64,000 bases of DNA from Nocardia nova NBRC 15556 (GCF_001613005.1 NZ_BDBN01000027.1:1-64000); one strand, 5' to 3'. Positions 18,401-27,795 are shown, counted from the stretch's first letter. Notes: generated from the sequence alone by a model not told the origin. Translations and numbers: made by a program.

Positions 18401-19483
18401 ATGCGACCGTCGCCCGCCACCGTTCTCGGACCGGTTCTGGCCCTGTCCGCCCTGATCACCGTGCTGGTCACGGCCTTCGCCTGGCCGACCTCCAACCTGG
18501 CCCCACGTCACCTCCCGGTCGGGCTGGCCGGCCCGGCCCCCGCCGTCGAACAGGTGCGCCAGGGCCTCGGCGCGCTCGGCGATTCGGCGATCGACACGAC
18601 GACATATCCCGACCGCACGACGGCCGTTCAGGCCATCGAGGATCGCGATATCTACGGCGCCATCGTGATCGGCGCGAACGGACCGGAGGTGTTGACCGCC
18701 TCCGCCGCCGGCCCGGCCGTCGCCCAAGCCCTGACCGAAGCCGCCCGGAGCATGAGCCGATCCGCTGCGCCGCAGACGAATTCCGGGCAGTCGCCGCAGC
18801 CCGGTAGTCCTGCCGCGGGCCAACCCGCACCCAGCACCCCGATGCCGCAACAGCTTTCGCCGGCGCCGGTGGTCACCGATGTCGTCGCCACGCCTGCCGC
18901 CGACCCGCACGGCGCGGTATTCGGCCTCACCCTGGTCCCCATGGTCATCGGCGGCCTGTTGACCGGCGCCGCCCTGTCGCTGCTGGCGCTGGGCCGCACC
19001 GCCCGGATCGGCGCGGCCGTAGCCGTCGCGCTCATCGCCGGATTCGCCGTCACGGCCGTACTGCACACCTGGCTCGACGTGCTGACCGGAAATTATCTCG
19101 CCAACGCGGGAGTGGTCGCCCTGGCCATCGGCGCGATCGCACTCGCACTCCTCGGCCTGCGTGCCGTGCTCGGCCTCGCCGGACTCGGTGTGGGCGCGGC
19201 AACCTTTGTCGCACTGGGCATTCCACTCTCCGGCGCCATGTCCGCACCGGAACTGCTGCCGACCGGCTGGGGCACCCTGGGAACACTGCTCCCGCCCGGC
19301 GCGGCCGCCACCGCGCTGCGCTCGACCGCCTATTTCGGCGGTGCGGGCTCGGCAGCGGCACTGGCGGTGCTGAGCTGCTGGGCCGTGGGCGGCTTGTTGC
19401 TGGCGACTGTCCCCCAGCGCACCCGCCACCTTCCCGAGCCGGCGCACGACACCGAAACCGCACAGCTCGCCCGGACGGCCTGA
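18401..19483 (+). CDS. ABC-2/YhgE-like multi-pass membrane protein
   Basis: A 360-residue membrane protein. One N-terminal helix (~9-27) is followed by an extracytoplasmic domain (~30-180, LPVGLAGPAPAVEQVRQGLG through a Pro/Ser/Gln-rich linker) and about six C-terminal helices from residue ~170 to 345. This is the layout of ABC-2 type or YhgE/Pip-like permeases involved in drug or lipid export. No ATPase is adjacent. GGAG lies 7 bp before ATG 18401; the longer upstream ORF covers the operator region. The TetR neighbour and shared operators indicate inducible expression. Confidence 0.75.
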   Translation: MRPSPATVLGPVLALSALITVLVTAFAWPTSNLAPRHLPVGLAGPAPAVEQVRQGLGALGDSAIDTTTYPDRTTAVQAIEDRDIYGAIVIGANGPEVLTASAAGPAVAQALTEAARSMSRSAAPQTNSGQSPQPGSPAAGQPAPSTPMPQQLSPAPVVTDVVATPAADPHGAVFGLTLVPMVIGGLLTGAALSLLALGRTARIGAAVAVALIAGFAVTAVLHTWLDVLTGNYLANAGVVALAIGAIALALLGLRAVLGLAGLGVGAATFVALGIPLSGAMSAPELLPTGWGTLGTLLPPGAAATALRSTAYFGGAGSAAALAVLSCWAVGGLLLATVPQRTRHLPEPAHDTETAQLARTA

Positions 19484-19485
19484 TC

Positions 19486-19506
19486 GCCCCGGAGACGACC
19501 CGGGGC
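19486..19506 (+). terminator. Terminator hairpin after the membrane-protein gene
   Basis: GCCCCGG-agacgac-CCGGGGC, a 7-bp GC stem with a 7-nt loop, starts 3 bp after the stop. There is no U-tract. Confidence 0.55.
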
Positions 19507-19575
19507 AGCCGACCCCAGTTGTGGCCCACGATACAATCGGGCCTGCTCAATCGATGCCGACCGCGACCACGCAAC

Positions 19576-19587
19576 TACCCATGGGTA
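19576..19587. promoter_or_regulatory. Palindrome upstream of glcB
   Basis: TACCCATGGGTA, a 12-bp perfect palindrome 50 bp before the malate synthase start, in the 154-bp leader. It could be an operator for a carbon-source regulator; no known motif was recognised. Confidence 0.4.
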
Positions 19588-19637
19588 ACATGACAGGCGT
19601 ACTTTTTCCATCCGGCTTTCTCGAAATGAGGCAGTAG

Positions 19638-21821
19638 ATGACAGAGCGGATTCAGGTCGGCGGGCTCCAGGTGGCCAAGGTTCTTCACGACTTCGTGGAG
19701 AACGAGGCGCTCCCCGGCTCCGGCGTAGATTCCGCCGCGTTCTGGACCGGTGCGGAGAGCGTCATCAACGACCTCGCTCCCCGCAACCGCGCCCTGCTGG
19801 CCGAACGCGACGAGATCCAGGGCAAACTCGACGCCTGGCACGCCGAGAACCCGGGCAAGGGCTACGACAAGGCCGCCTACAAGAAGTTCCTCGCCGAGAT
19901 CGGCTACCTGCGCGAAGAGCCCGCCGATTTCGCCATCGGCACCCAGAACGTCGACGACGAGATCGCGACCACCGCCGGCCCGCAGCTGGTCGTGCCGGTG
20001 AGCAACGCGCGCTTCGCCATCAACGCCGCCAACGCGCGCTGGGGCTCGCTCTACGACGCGCTCTACGGCACCGACGCCATCTCCGAGGCCAACGGCGCGG
20101 AGAAGGGCACCAGCTACAACAAGGTCCGCGGCGACAAGGTCATCGAATGGGCGCGCAACTTCCTCGACGACGCCGTGCCGCTGATCACCGGCTCGCACGT
20201 CGGCTCCAAGGCCTACAAGATCGTCGACGGTGAACTCGAGGTCACCCTCGAGGACGGCACCGACATCGGGCTGGCCGATTCCTCGGCCCTGGTCGGCTAC
20301 CTGGGCGATCCGTCCGCGCCGAGCTCGATCCTGCTGCGCCACAACGGTTTGCACATCGACATCCAGATCGACCCGGAATCGCCGATCGGCAAGACCGACG
20401 ACGCGGGCGTCAAGGACGTCGTGCTCGAGTCCGCGGTCACCACGATCATGGACTTCGAGGACTCGGTCGCCGCGGTCGACGCCGAGGACAAGGTGCTCTG
20501 CTACCACAACTGGCTGGGCCTGATGAAGGGCGATCTGGCCGAAGAGGTCAGCAAGGGCGGCAAGACCTTCACCCGCACCATGAACCCGGACCGGGTGTAC
20601 ACCGGCCTCGACGGCAACGACGTGGTCCTGCACGGCCGCTCGCTGCTGTTCGTCCGCAACGTGGGCCACCTGATGACCTCCGACGCGATCCTCGACGCGC
20701 AGGGCAACGAGGTGCCCGAGGGCATCCTCGACGGCCTGATCACCTCGCTGATCGCGGTGCACTCGCTCAACGGCAACGCCAAGGTCAGCAACTCGCGCAC
20801 CGGTTCGGTGTACATCGTGAAGCCGAAGATGCACGGCCCCGACGAGGTCGCCTTCGCCAACGAGCTGTTCGGCCGGGTCGAGGATGTGCTGGGCCTGCCC
20901 CGCAACACCCTCAAGGTCGGCATCATGGACGAGGAGCGCCGCACCACCGTCAACCTCAAGGCCTGCATCGCGGCCGCGAAGGACCGCGTGGTGTTCATCA
21001 ACACCGGCTTCCTGGACCGCACCGGCGACGAGATCCACACCTCCATGGAGGCCGGCGCGATGATCCGCAAGGCCGAGATGAAGAAGCAGCAGTGGATCCT
21101 GGCCTACGAGGACTGGAACGTCGACAAGGGCCTGGCCACCGGCCTACAGCACAAGGCGCAGATCGGTAAGGGCATGTGGGCCATGCCGGATCTGATGCAC
21201 GACATGCTCGAGCAGAAGATCGGCCACCCGCGCGCCGGCGCCACCACCGCCTGGGTGCCCTCCCCGACCGCCGCCACCCTGCACGCCACCCACTACCACC
21301 TGGTGGACGTGTTCAAGCGGCAGGCCGAGATCGCCAAGGGCGGCCCGCGCGCCACCGTCGACCAGATCCTGGAGATCCCGCTGGCCGCCGACACCAACTG
21401 GTCGGCCGAGGAGATCCGCAACGAGCTGGACAACAACTCGCAGTCCATCCTGGGCTACGTGGTCCGCTGGATCGATCAGGGCGTCGGCTGCTCCAAGGTG
21501 CCCGACATCAACGATGTCGCGCTCATGGAAGACCGTGCGACCCTGCGCATTTCGAGCCAGCTGATGGCGAACTGGCTGCGCCACGGCATCGTCACCGAGG
21601 CGCAGATCGTCGAGAGCCTGGAGCGGATGGCGCCCGTCGTCGACCGGCAGAACGCCGGTGACGCCGCCTACAAGCCGATGGCCCCCGACTTCGCCGGCAG
21701 CGTCGCCTTCCAGGCCGCCAAGGAACTGATCCTCGAAGGTGCCTGCCAGCCCAACGGCTACACCGAGCCCATCCTGCACCGCCGCCGCCGCGAGGCCAAG
21801 GCGCTCGCCGCGAAGGGCTGA
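19638..21821 (+). CDS. glcB: Malate synthase G
   Basis: A 727-residue monomeric malate synthase, which condenses glyoxylate with acetyl-CoA to malate in the glyoxylate shunt. The length is normal for isoform G. Recognisable blocks are [47 protein letters not shown] (Mg-binding Glu/Asp region), [29 protein letters not shown] (catalytic region) and [16 protein letters not shown]. The M. tuberculosis equivalent is Rv1837c, which also lies next to the VWA gene Rv1836c. The shunt fits a genome rich in lipid-degradation genes. A strong hairpin ends the unit. Confidence 0.97.
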   Translation: MTERIQVGGLQVAKVLHDFVENEALPGSGVDSAAFWTGAESVINDLAPRNRALLAERDEIQGKLDAWHAENPGKGYDKAAYKKFLAEIGYLREEPADFAIGTQNVDDEIATTAGPQLVVPVSNARFAINAANARWGSLYDALYGTDAISEANGAEKGTSYNKVRGDKVIEWARNFLDDAVPLITGSHVGSKAYKIVDGELEVTLEDGTDIGLADSSALVGYLGDPSAPSSILLRHNGLHIDIQIDPESPIGKTDDAGVKDVVLESAVTTIMDFEDSVAAVDAEDKVLCYHNWLGLMKGDLAEEVSKGGKTFTRTMNPDRVYTGLDGNDVVLHGRSLLFVRNVGHLMTSDAILDAQGNEVPEGILDGLITSLIAVHSLNGNAKVSNSRTGSVYIVKPKMHGPDEVAFANELFGRVEDVLGLPRNTLKVGIMDEERRTTVNLKACIAAAKDRVVFINTGFLDRTGDEIHTSMEAGAMIRKAEMKKQQWILAYEDWNVDKGLATGLQHKAQIGKGMWAMPDLMHDMLEQKIGHPRAGATTAWVPSPTAATLHATHYHLVDVFKRQAEIAKGGPRATVDQILEIPLAADTNWSAEEIRNELDNNSQSILGYVVRWIDQGVGCSKVPDINDVALMEDRATLRISSQLMANWLRHGIVTEAQIVESLERMAPVVDRQNAGDAAYKPMAPDFAGSVAFQAAKELILEGACQPNGYTEPILHRRRREAKALAAKG

Positions 21822-21863
21822 TCCGAAACTCGTCGTGACCCTGTCGCGGCGAACCGTGACGTC

Positions 21864-21896
21864 GCAGCCCCGGTCGTATCGAACGACCGGGGCTGC
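21864..21896. terminator. Strong terminator between glcB and the serine hydrolase gene
   Basis: GCAGCCCCGGTCG-tatcgaa-CGACCGGGGCTGC, a 13-bp perfect stem with a 7-nt loop, lies between convergent genes and can act on both strands. Confidence 0.8.
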
Positions 21897-21976
21897 TTCG
21901 CGCTCGGAACACTCTTCGGCGGCCGGCGTCCGTGCGGCTTCGCCGCGGAGGTCCCGTCGATCGCACGCGCCGACGA

Positions 21977-23119
21977 TCACCCGCCGACGAAGGCCTCTAT
22001 CAGCACGCAGGTCGCGTCGTCCAGCGCCTTGTCGGCGGAGTCGGCACAGCAGTTGGTCGCCGTCGCGAAGGCCACATCGCGCGCCGGCCCCAACCAGGTG
22101 GTCGCCAGCCACAGCAAATTGCTACCGGTATGGGTCAGCGCGACACCGCCGGCCCAGTCCCTGGTCGTGACGCGCCAACCGGCGGCGTAGTCGCCACCCG
22201 GCGGCGGTTGATGCAGACGCGCCATCGTCGCCGCGGACAGCAAGGTCGGCTCACCGCGAGCACCCCGGACGTGCATGGTGAGGAATTTCCCCCAGTCCGC
22301 GAGACCGACATGGACCCGTCCCGCCGGTCCGTAGGCCGGTGGGTTGTCCGCGCGCGGATCCGCGGGTGCAATGGGTTCGAGCGTGTTCCCCGCACCGGGT
22401 TCGAGCGCGTTCCCAGCATTCGTATGCCCCCACGGCTGATCGACGGCGGTGCCGTTGCCGGGCGGTCCGAAGCCGGCCGACGTCATGCCGAGCTTCGCGA
22501 ACAGCTCGGTCCGAATCATGTTCTCCCACGGCGTCTTCGCGATCCGTTCCAGCACGATGCCGAGGATCAGATAGCCGGCATTCGCATAGGCGTACGTGCC
22601 GGGTGCCTGTGCGGGCGGGCGGCTCAGCAGCGACCGCACGGCTCGGATCCGGGCGCCGGGGTCATCGCCGTCGGACCACATCCGCTGCTTGATGTCGGCG
22701 GGCATGGCGGCCGGGGCGCCGCCGCGATGCTGGAGCAGCTGTTCGATGGTGGTGGCGCGATAACCGGGGTCGATCGTCTCACCGGCGAGCACGGTGTCGA
22801 GGCGATCGGAGAAAGCGAGTTGTCCGCGATCGACGAGGAGACCGATCAACGTCGCGGTCATCGCCTTGGTGTCGGACCCCAGATGCCATTCGTCGGCCGT
22901 CGTCACCGGCGTCGGATCTCCCAGTTTCCGCACCCCGCTCGCCCATGAGCCGATCAGGGTGCCCCCGCGCCACACCGCCGCCGCGAGCGCGGGAAGACCC
23001 GCCTCGGCACGAATGGCCTCCAGCTTGCCGGCGACCGCGCTGGAAGGCGCGAATGCGCCCTCCCCGCCCGTCACGGTGGCGGTCTCCAAGTTTTCGAGCA
23101 CTCGTCGATCTGTCGACAT
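21977..23119 (-). CDS. Serine beta-lactamase-like (class C/DD-peptidase/esterase) hydrolase
   Basis: A 380-residue serine hydrolase of the beta-lactamase/transpeptidase-like fold. SxxK is SDTK at 82-85, YxN is YAN at 178-180 and HTG at 330-332 takes the KTG position, all in the right order and spacing. No clear signal peptide is present, which favours a cytosolic esterase or lactonase (EstB/LACTB-like) over cell-wall carboxypeptidase. The ATG at 23117-23119 is preceded by a GGGGGAG site. It diverges from the NAD(P)H oxidoreductase gene over ~200 bp with an AT-rich centre near 23205-23225. Confidence 0.85.
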   Translation of the reverse strand: MSTDRRVLENLETATVTGGEGAFAPSSAVAGKLEAIRAEAGLPALAAAVWRGGTLIGSWASGVRKLGDPTPVTTADEWHLGSDTKAMTATLIGLLVDRGQLAFSDRLDTVLAGETIDPGYRATTIEQLLQHRGGAPAAMPADIKQRMWSDGDDPGARIRAVRSLLSRPPAQAPGTYAYANAGYLILGIVLERIAKTPWENMIRTELFAKLGMTSAGFGPPGNGTAVDQPWGHTNAGNALEPGAGNTLEPIAPADPRADNPPAYGPAGRVHVGLADWGKFLTMHVRGARGEPTLLSAATMARLHQPPPGGDYAAGWRVTTRDWAGGVALTHTGSNLLWLATTWLGPARDVAFATATNCCADSADKALDDATCVLIEAFVGG

Positions 23120-23323
23120 ATCACTCCCCCAAGATGTCGTGACGGAGATCTGCGGCGACCCCTCGGCCACAGAGTATCAGCACGCCCGCTCCCACAATTC
23201 GATTGCCGCGCAATATTTTTCAACCAGTTTGTCACGCAAATCTCACATTCCGGTCCTGTCGGCGACACATCCGGGCGCTCGGGCGCGGGAATGCGCGGCG
23301 GTATCGAACCGTTGTCGCCACAT

Positions 23324-24079
23324 ATGCGAATTCTGATCGTGTATGCGCATCCCGAACCCGATTCGCTCACCGGAGCTCTCAAAGATGTTGCGGTGGAACA
23401 CCTTCGCGGCGCAGGACATGAGGTCGTGGTCAGCGATCTGTATGCGATGGGCTGGAAGGCGCAGGCCGATGCCGCCGATTTCGGTGAGTCCGGTACGGGC
23501 ACCTTCATGCAGGCCTCCGGCGAGGCGTACAGCAACGGCACGCTGACCGCCGATATCACGGCTGAACAGGACAAACTGCGGTGGGCCGACGCGGTGCTGC
23601 TGCACTTTCCGCTGTGGTGGTACTCGATGCCCGCCATCCTCAAGGGCTGGGTGGACCGGGTGTTCACCAACGGCTTCGCCTACGGATCCGGCAGCACGGC
23701 GCTGCCCCGATACGGTGCGGGCGCGCTGAGTGGGCGGCGAGCCATGCTGGTGGTCTCCATCGGCGGACGGGAGCCGGCCTACTCCGAACGTGGCATCAAC
23801 GGCCACATCGACGACCTGCTCTTTCCCATCCACCACGGCATCCTCTACTACCCCGGCATGGATGTGCTGCCCCCGTTCCTCGTCCACGGCACCATCCGGG
23901 TCGACTCCGAACGTTTCTCCGCCATCGCCGACGACCTGCGGGCGCGATTGTCGCGGATCGACGCGATCGAGCCGATCCCGTACCGCACCCAGGCCGGCGG
24001 CGATTACGACCGCAGCCTGCGACTGCGGGACGGCTTGGGCTGCGACGCGACCGGATTCGGGCTGCACTGCGCAGGCTGA
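23324..24079 (+). CDS. NAD(P)H-dependent flavodoxin-fold oxidoreductase (NQO/KefF-like)
   Basis: A 251-residue flavoprotein of the NAD(P)H quinone-oxidoreductase family. It opens MRILIVYAHPEPDSLTGAL, the FMN-phosphate loop after strand 1, followed by DLYAMGWKA, LHFPLWWYSMPAILKGWVDRVF (the W..P...K...D motif) and GRRAMLVVSIGG. It would reduce quinones or electrophiles by two electrons. The ATG at 23324 has a poor Shine-Dalgarno; an in-frame ATG 33 bp upstream is the alternative. The C-terminal 40 residues continue past the usual fold and are polar. Confidence 0.88.
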   Translation: MRILIVYAHPEPDSLTGALKDVAVEHLRGAGHEVVVSDLYAMGWKAQADAADFGESGTGTFMQASGEAYSNGTLTADITAEQDKLRWADAVLLHFPLWWYSMPAILKGWVDRVFTNGFAYGSGSTALPRYGAGALSGRRAMLVVSIGGREPAYSERGINGHIDDLLFPIHHGILYYPGMDVLPPFLVHGTIRVDSERFSAIADDLRARLSRIDAIEPIPYRTQAGGDYDRSLRLRDGLGCDATGFGLHCAG

Positions 24080-24281
24080 GATGCGCACCAGGCTGAAGAC
24101 CGAACCCACAGATCCGATCGCCCTACGCCGGTCGCGGCGTGGCCGAACACACACACGACTCCGCGAGGTCAGGGAATAGTTCGAACACCCCCAGCGCTGT
24201 AACTGCGGCAACGGGGGTTAGCGTCGCCCGCCGGATCGGTTGCGGCGACGAAAAAATGACCCGACAACGGCGGTAACGCTG

Positions 24282-24294
24282 TGTCACCATGACA
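24282..24294. promoter_or_regulatory. TGTCA inverted repeat upstream of the small-ORF/HNH/WhiB group
   Basis: TGTCA-cca-TGACA, a 5-3-5 perfect inverted repeat, lies ~70 bp before the 43-aa ORF. The 283-bp gap 24080-24362 also has ACCCCC/GGGGGT arms near 24187-24219 but nothing else recognisable. Confidence 0.3.
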
Positions 24295-24362
24295 ACGATG
24301 ATCAACCGGTCCCGCCGCACAGCGGGGCCATTCGACGAGTAACGGGAAGGAGGAGGTGGCCG

Positions 24363-24494
24363 ATGTATCCGAAGAGTATGCGCGACGAGATGAACGATCT
24401 TGCCGGGCAGCGACATTCGACCGGCGTCGAGCAGTCGCAGAGCATTCTGCGGCAAGCCGAGCGGGAATCCGGTCGCCTCTTCCGGCAGGCCTGA
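24363..24494 (+). CDS. Small hypothetical protein (43 aa)
   Basis: A 43-codon ORF with one of the best ribosome-binding sites in the window (AAGGAGGAGGT ending 6 bp before ATG). The peptide is MYPKSMRDEMNDLAGQRHST, then a charged helix rich in Gln/Glu/Arg ending RLFRQA. It is amphipathic, without Cys or a membrane segment, and not recognised. It precedes an HNH nuclease and a WhiB gene in the same direction and may be part of that transcript. Confidence 0.5.
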   Translation: MYPKSMRDEMNDLAGQRHSTGVEQSQSILRQAERESGRLFRQA

Positions 24495-24535
24495 TCGGCT
24501 CCCCCTCCTCTCCTCGTTCCACTTTTTCACGAAAC

Positions 24536-25096
24536 ATGGTGACCCCCATGCTGTCTCGTCACGCCGAAAGAACCCTCGCTCCCGACAACTGGATACACGC
24601 CCAGGTACTGGTCCTCAACGCGTCCTACGAGGCGCTGACCGATATCGGCGCGGATCGCGCGGTCGTGCTGGTGATCAGCGGGACCGCCGAGACCGTGGCC
24701 GAGCGGCAACCGCATTTCCCGATTCGCTCCAAGCATCTGGAAATCGCTCTGCCGCAGACGATCCGGTTGCTGCGCTACGTCTATCTCGAGCACAGCGTGC
24801 TCGTGCACGACGAGAGCCGGGCCACCCTCGCGGGTGTGCTGCGGCGGGACCGTCACCGGTGCGGATACTGCGCCGGCTGGGCCCGCACCGTCGACCACAT
24901 CCGCCCGCGCAGCCGGGGCGGACCCAATACCTGGAACAACCTGGTCGCCGCCTGCGGACCGTGCAACACCCGCAAGGCCGACCGCACCCCGGACGAGGCC
25001 GGGATGCGACTGCTCTGGGAACCCAAGGCGCCCACCGACATGCAGCGGCGGCAACGGCGGATCTGGAAGGACCTCGTCGCCACGGGCGCACAGTGA
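24536..25096 (+). CDS. HNH endonuclease family protein
   Basis: A 186-residue protein with a C-terminal HNH nuclease domain. The zinc pair CGYC (~113-116) is followed by TVDHIRPRSRGGPNTWNNLV and the second pair CGPCNTRK, the full CxxC-DH-N-H/N-CxxC arrangement. The N-terminal half (VLVLNASYEALTDIGADRAVVLVISGTAE) matches the widespread actinobacterial single-domain HNH family, whose role in nature is unknown. Starts at 24536 (MVTP) or 24548 (MLSR) are both possible. The gene is 55 bp from whiB, and its stop lies in a short direct repeat. Confidence 0.88.
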   Translation: MVTPMLSRHAERTLAPDNWIHAQVLVLNASYEALTDIGADRAVVLVISGTAETVAERQPHFPIRSKHLEIALPQTIRLLRYVYLEHSVLVHDESRATLAGVLRRDRHRCGYCAGWARTVDHIRPRSRGGPNTWNNLVAACGPCNTRKADRTPDEAGMRLLWEPKAPTDMQRRQRRIWKDLVATGAQ

Positions 25097-25120
25097 ACAG
25101 CCACCGGCGCACAGTGAACA
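25085..25120. repeat. 15-bp direct repeat, period 21
   Basis: GGCGCACAGTGAACA occurs at 25085-25099 and 25106-25120. The first copy holds the HNH stop codon. This looks like a recent tandem duplication of 21 bp. Confidence 0.7.
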
Positions 25121-25151
25121 CCCGCACATCCCGAGGAAGGAGGGATCCGAT

Positions 25152-25412
25152 ATGACAACTACGACTCCGGCACTCACCCTGGTGGATCTGCTCCCGGTCT
25201 CGGATACACAGAGCTGGGACCAGGCCGCATGCAAGGGTGACCCGAACCACGATGCCTGGTTCCCGTACCCGTCGCAGGACTTCGACTACGCGCGCGGAAT
25301 CTGCGCCGGCTGCCCCATTCGCCGGCAGTGCGCGGAGTTCGCGGCCGGCACCGGCCAGTCCGGTGTGTGGGGCGGTCACGAATTCGACCGCGGCAAGCTG
25401 ATCCGCGACTGA
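25152..25412 (+). CDS. WhiB-family iron-sulfur transcription factor
   Basis: An 86-residue WhiB-like protein. Four cysteines (27, 51, 54, 60) in the C-x23-C-x2-C-x5-C pattern bind a [4Fe-4S] cluster, and the GVWGG turn at 71-75 is followed by a short basic tail. It would sense redox or NO and bind the principal sigma factor. A strong GGAAGGAGG site precedes ATG 25152. The compact size and AGCPIRRQCAEFA segment fit the WhiB1/WhiB2/WhmE range; the subfamily is not assigned. Two terminators follow it in series. Confidence 0.95.
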   Translation: MTTTTPALTLVDLLPVSDTQSWDQAACKGDPNHDAWFPYPSQDFDYARGICAGCPIRRQCAEFAAGTGQSGVWGGHEFDRGKLIRD

Positions 25413-25420
25413 GAACGACA

Positions 25421-25448
25421 CGTGCGAGTGGTCCGCGTCACTCGCACG
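25421..25448 (+). terminator. First terminator after whiB
   Basis: CGTGCGAGTG-gtccgcgt-CACTCGCACG, a 10-bp perfect stem 9 bp after the WhiB stop. Confidence 0.7.
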
Positions 25449-25456
25449 ATCCGAGC

Positions 25457-25492
25457 CCGGCGCTCGACCGATCCTGGTCGAGCGCCGGTTTT
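25457..25492 (+). terminator. Second terminator after whiB, with T-tract
   Basis: CCGGCGCTCGACC-gatcct-GGTCGAGCGCCGG followed by TTTT, a 13-bp perfect stem. It is the most classical intrinsic terminator in the window, placed 8 bp after another one. Confidence 0.9.
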
Positions 25493-25516
25493 CGCGTGAC
25501 CATACACTGGAAAATC

Positions 25517-27190
25517 GTGGGCACACATCGCAGCGCGGACGGATCACGGGGCGTCAGCAAAGGTTTGGTTATCACCGTGGTGGCGGTCCTGCTGCTGATC
25601 GTGGCGGTCGCCGGTTGGTTCTGGCTCAGCAATCGTTCGGCATCGGAGAACCGCAGCGCCGCCGGCCAGTGCATCGAGGGCCCGGTGACGCTCGCGGTCA
25701 CCGTCGATCCCGATATCGCCGCTCCCGTGCGCGCCGCCGCCGACCGCTACAACGCCACCCACCCCCAGGTCCGCGATCACTGCGCGAAGGTCTCCGTCAC
25801 CGAACGGACCACCGCCGCGATGGTGACCGGGCTCACCGCCCCGAACTGGGACGCCAAGCTCGGCCCACAACCCGGTCTCTGGATTCCGAGTTCTTCGCGG
25901 GCGGTCGAGCAGATGCGGGTTCCGGGACTGGTGCAGGGCACGCCCGCCTCGATCGCCGTCAGCCCGATCGCGGTGGCCGCCCCCGGCACCCTGGCGCAAG
26001 CGATGGAGAAGGCCAACCTCAGCTGGTCGGATCTGGCGCGCCTGCAGCGCGGGTCGCTCGGCGATATCGGCCTCGGCAGCTGGGGTCCGCTGCGGATGGC
26101 GATGCCACCAGGTGACGATTCGCTGGCCGCCGCGGTCGCGGTCGGGTCGGCCGTCTCCGGCTCCGATCCGCTGACCGATGAATCCGCCGCGTCCGGTCAG
26201 GTCATCGCCGCCATCTCCGGATTGGCCGCCGACGCACCGGAATCCGGGGACACCGCCTCCGCGCTGGCGGCGGTCGCCGATTCCGCGCAAGGCCCCAACT
26301 CCCCGATCCACGCGGTAGCAGTTACCGAGCAGCAAGCCAAGACCCGGCCGAGCGTCGCGCTGTTCCATCCGACCGGTGCCGCGCCGGTCGCCGATCATCC
26401 CGCCGCGATGCTCACCGGAAGCTGGGTCGACAAGACCCAGAACCTGGCGGCCGGCATGTTCGCCGACTTCCTGCGCGCTCCCGAACAACAGAAGCTGTTC
26501 ACCGACAACGGATTCGGCGCCGCGGCCGCCACACCCACCGCGGTGCCGGCGAAGTCGGTCCTCGATCGGGTGCAGTCGGTGCTCGCCCATCCGGTCCTGG
26601 GCGTGCAGGCCACCATTCTCATCGACACCTCGGCGTCGATGGCGCCCAGCGACGGTTCGATGTCGCGGTTGAACAACGCTCTCGCCGCGGTCCAGTCGAC
26701 CCTCGACACGATGCCGCCGGATTTCGGTGCCGGCGCCTGGATCTACGCCAATCAATTGACCGACGGCAATCCGTATCGAATGGTCGCGCCCACCCAGGCG
26801 CTCACACCGCAACACCGCTCCGAATTGTCCACTGCCCTGGGCAACGTCACGCTGGCCGGTTCGAGCACCGACCGCACTTACCCGTCGCTCGAGGCCGCCT
26901 ACCGCAGCGCGGTGAAGAACTATTCCCCGGGTAAGACGAATTCGGTGCTGCTCATCACCGGCGGCCCCAACGACAATTCCTCGGTGACCGGGGATCAGCT
27001 GATCACCGATATCACCGGCGTCGCCGATGCCGCGCATCCGGTGCGGGTGGATGTGATCGTCGTGGGCGGCCAGGGGGCGCAGACCCTGCAGAATCTGGCT
27101 CAGAAGACCGGCGGCACCTACACCAAGGTCAGCACCTCCGACGACATGACCTTCGGCACCGCGGTCAACCACGCGCTGACCACGCCGTAG
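25517..27190 (+). CDS. Membrane-anchored VWA-domain protein with a substrate-binding-like domain
   Basis: A 557-residue protein anchored by one N-terminal helix (~17-37). Residues ~50-340 resemble an extracellular solute-binding fold (VTLAVTVDPDIAAPVRAAADRYN start, Ala-rich). Residues ~365-545 form a von Willebrand A domain with MIDAS motif DTSAS and later GG.ND and VVGGQG strands. It matches M. tuberculosis Rv1836c, also beside glcB. VWA proteins often pair with MoxR ATPases as chaperones or mediate cell-surface binding; the partner is not here. GTG 25517 is chosen because upstream sequence is the terminator region. Confidence 0.85.
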   Translation: MGTHRSADGSRGVSKGLVITVVAVLLLIVAVAGWFWLSNRSASENRSAAGQCIEGPVTLAVTVDPDIAAPVRAAADRYNATHPQVRDHCAKVSVTERTTAAMVTGLTAPNWDAKLGPQPGLWIPSSSRAVEQMRVPGLVQGTPASIAVSPIAVAAPGTLAQAMEKANLSWSDLARLQRGSLGDIGLGSWGPLRMAMPPGDDSLAAAVAVGSAVSGSDPLTDESAASGQVIAAISGLAADAPESGDTASALAAVADSAQGPNSPIHAVAVTEQQAKTRPSVALFHPTGAAPVADHPAAMLTGSWVDKTQNLAAGMFADFLRAPEQQKLFTDNGFGAAAATPTAVPAKSVLDRVQSVLAHPVLGVQATILIDTSASMAPSDGSMSRLNNALAAVQSTLDTMPPDFGAGAWIYANQLTDGNPYRMVAPTQALTPQHRSELSTALGNVTLAGSSTDRTYPSLEAAYRSAVKNYSPGKTNSVLLITGGPNDNSSVTGDQLITDITGVADAAHPVRVDVIVVGGQGAQTLQNLAQKTGGTYTKVSTSDDMTFGTAVNHALTTP

Positions 27191-27285
27191 GGCCGTTCGC
27201 CGCCGGCTTCACCAGCCAGCGGATCTCGGGCACCGTCACAGCCGCTAGTGCTAGTAAGATGCAAGCAGTTGGCGAAGGAGGTGTG

Positions 27286-27795
27286 GTGTCCGAGGAACAG
27301 CTTTCGGAACAGCGGTCGGGCTGCCCGATCAACGCCGCCGTCGAGGTGGTCGGCGATCGGTGGACGATGCTGGTGCTGCGCGACATCATGTTCGGCGACC
27401 GCCGTCATTTCCGGCAGCTGCAGTCCCGGTCGGAGGAGGGCATCGCCTCCAATATCCTCGCCGACCGGCTCAAAACCCTCGTCGACGCCGGACTGCTGAC
27501 CCGCGACGAGGTCCGCCGCGGACAGCGCGCCGCCTACAGCCTCACCGAACCCGCGATCCAGCTGGTTCCGGTCCTGGCCGCCCTCGCCTCCTGGGGCCTG
27601 CGACACCGTCCGACAACCCCCGAATTGCGCGTCCGCGCGGAACTGCTCGAGGCCGGCGGCCCGCAACTGTGGGCGGAATTCATGGACGAGCTGCGCGAAC
27701 GCCACCTCGGCATCGCGCGCCCGGATACCGGCAAGCCGACCGCCACCGAACGCCTCGCCGAGGCCTACGCGCAGGCGGTCGCCGCCGAAGCGTGA
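27286..27795 (+). CDS. HxlR-family winged-helix transcriptional regulator
   Basis: A 169-residue HxlR-type regulator. CPINAAVEVVGDRWTMLVLRDI carries the conserved Cys and D/RW, followed by FRQLQSRSEEGIASNILADRLKTLVDAGLLTR, the DNA-binding helix and wing. The extra ~60 C-terminal residues are common in actinobacterial forms. GTG 27286 has AAGGAG 5 bp upstream and is preferred over the ATG at 27259. An imperfect CTAGTGCTAG palindrome at 27245-27254 may be its operator. These proteins sense redox or electrophiles through the Cys; the target genes are unknown. It converges with gcvP. Confidence 0.88.
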   Translation: MSEEQLSEQRSGCPINAAVEVVGDRWTMLVLRDIMFGDRRHFRQLQSRSEEGIASNILADRLKTLVDAGLLTRDEVRRGQRAAYSLTEPAIQLVPVLAALASWGLRHRPTTPELRVRAELLEAGGPQLWAEFMDELRERHLGIARPDTGKPTATERLAEAYAQAVAAEA

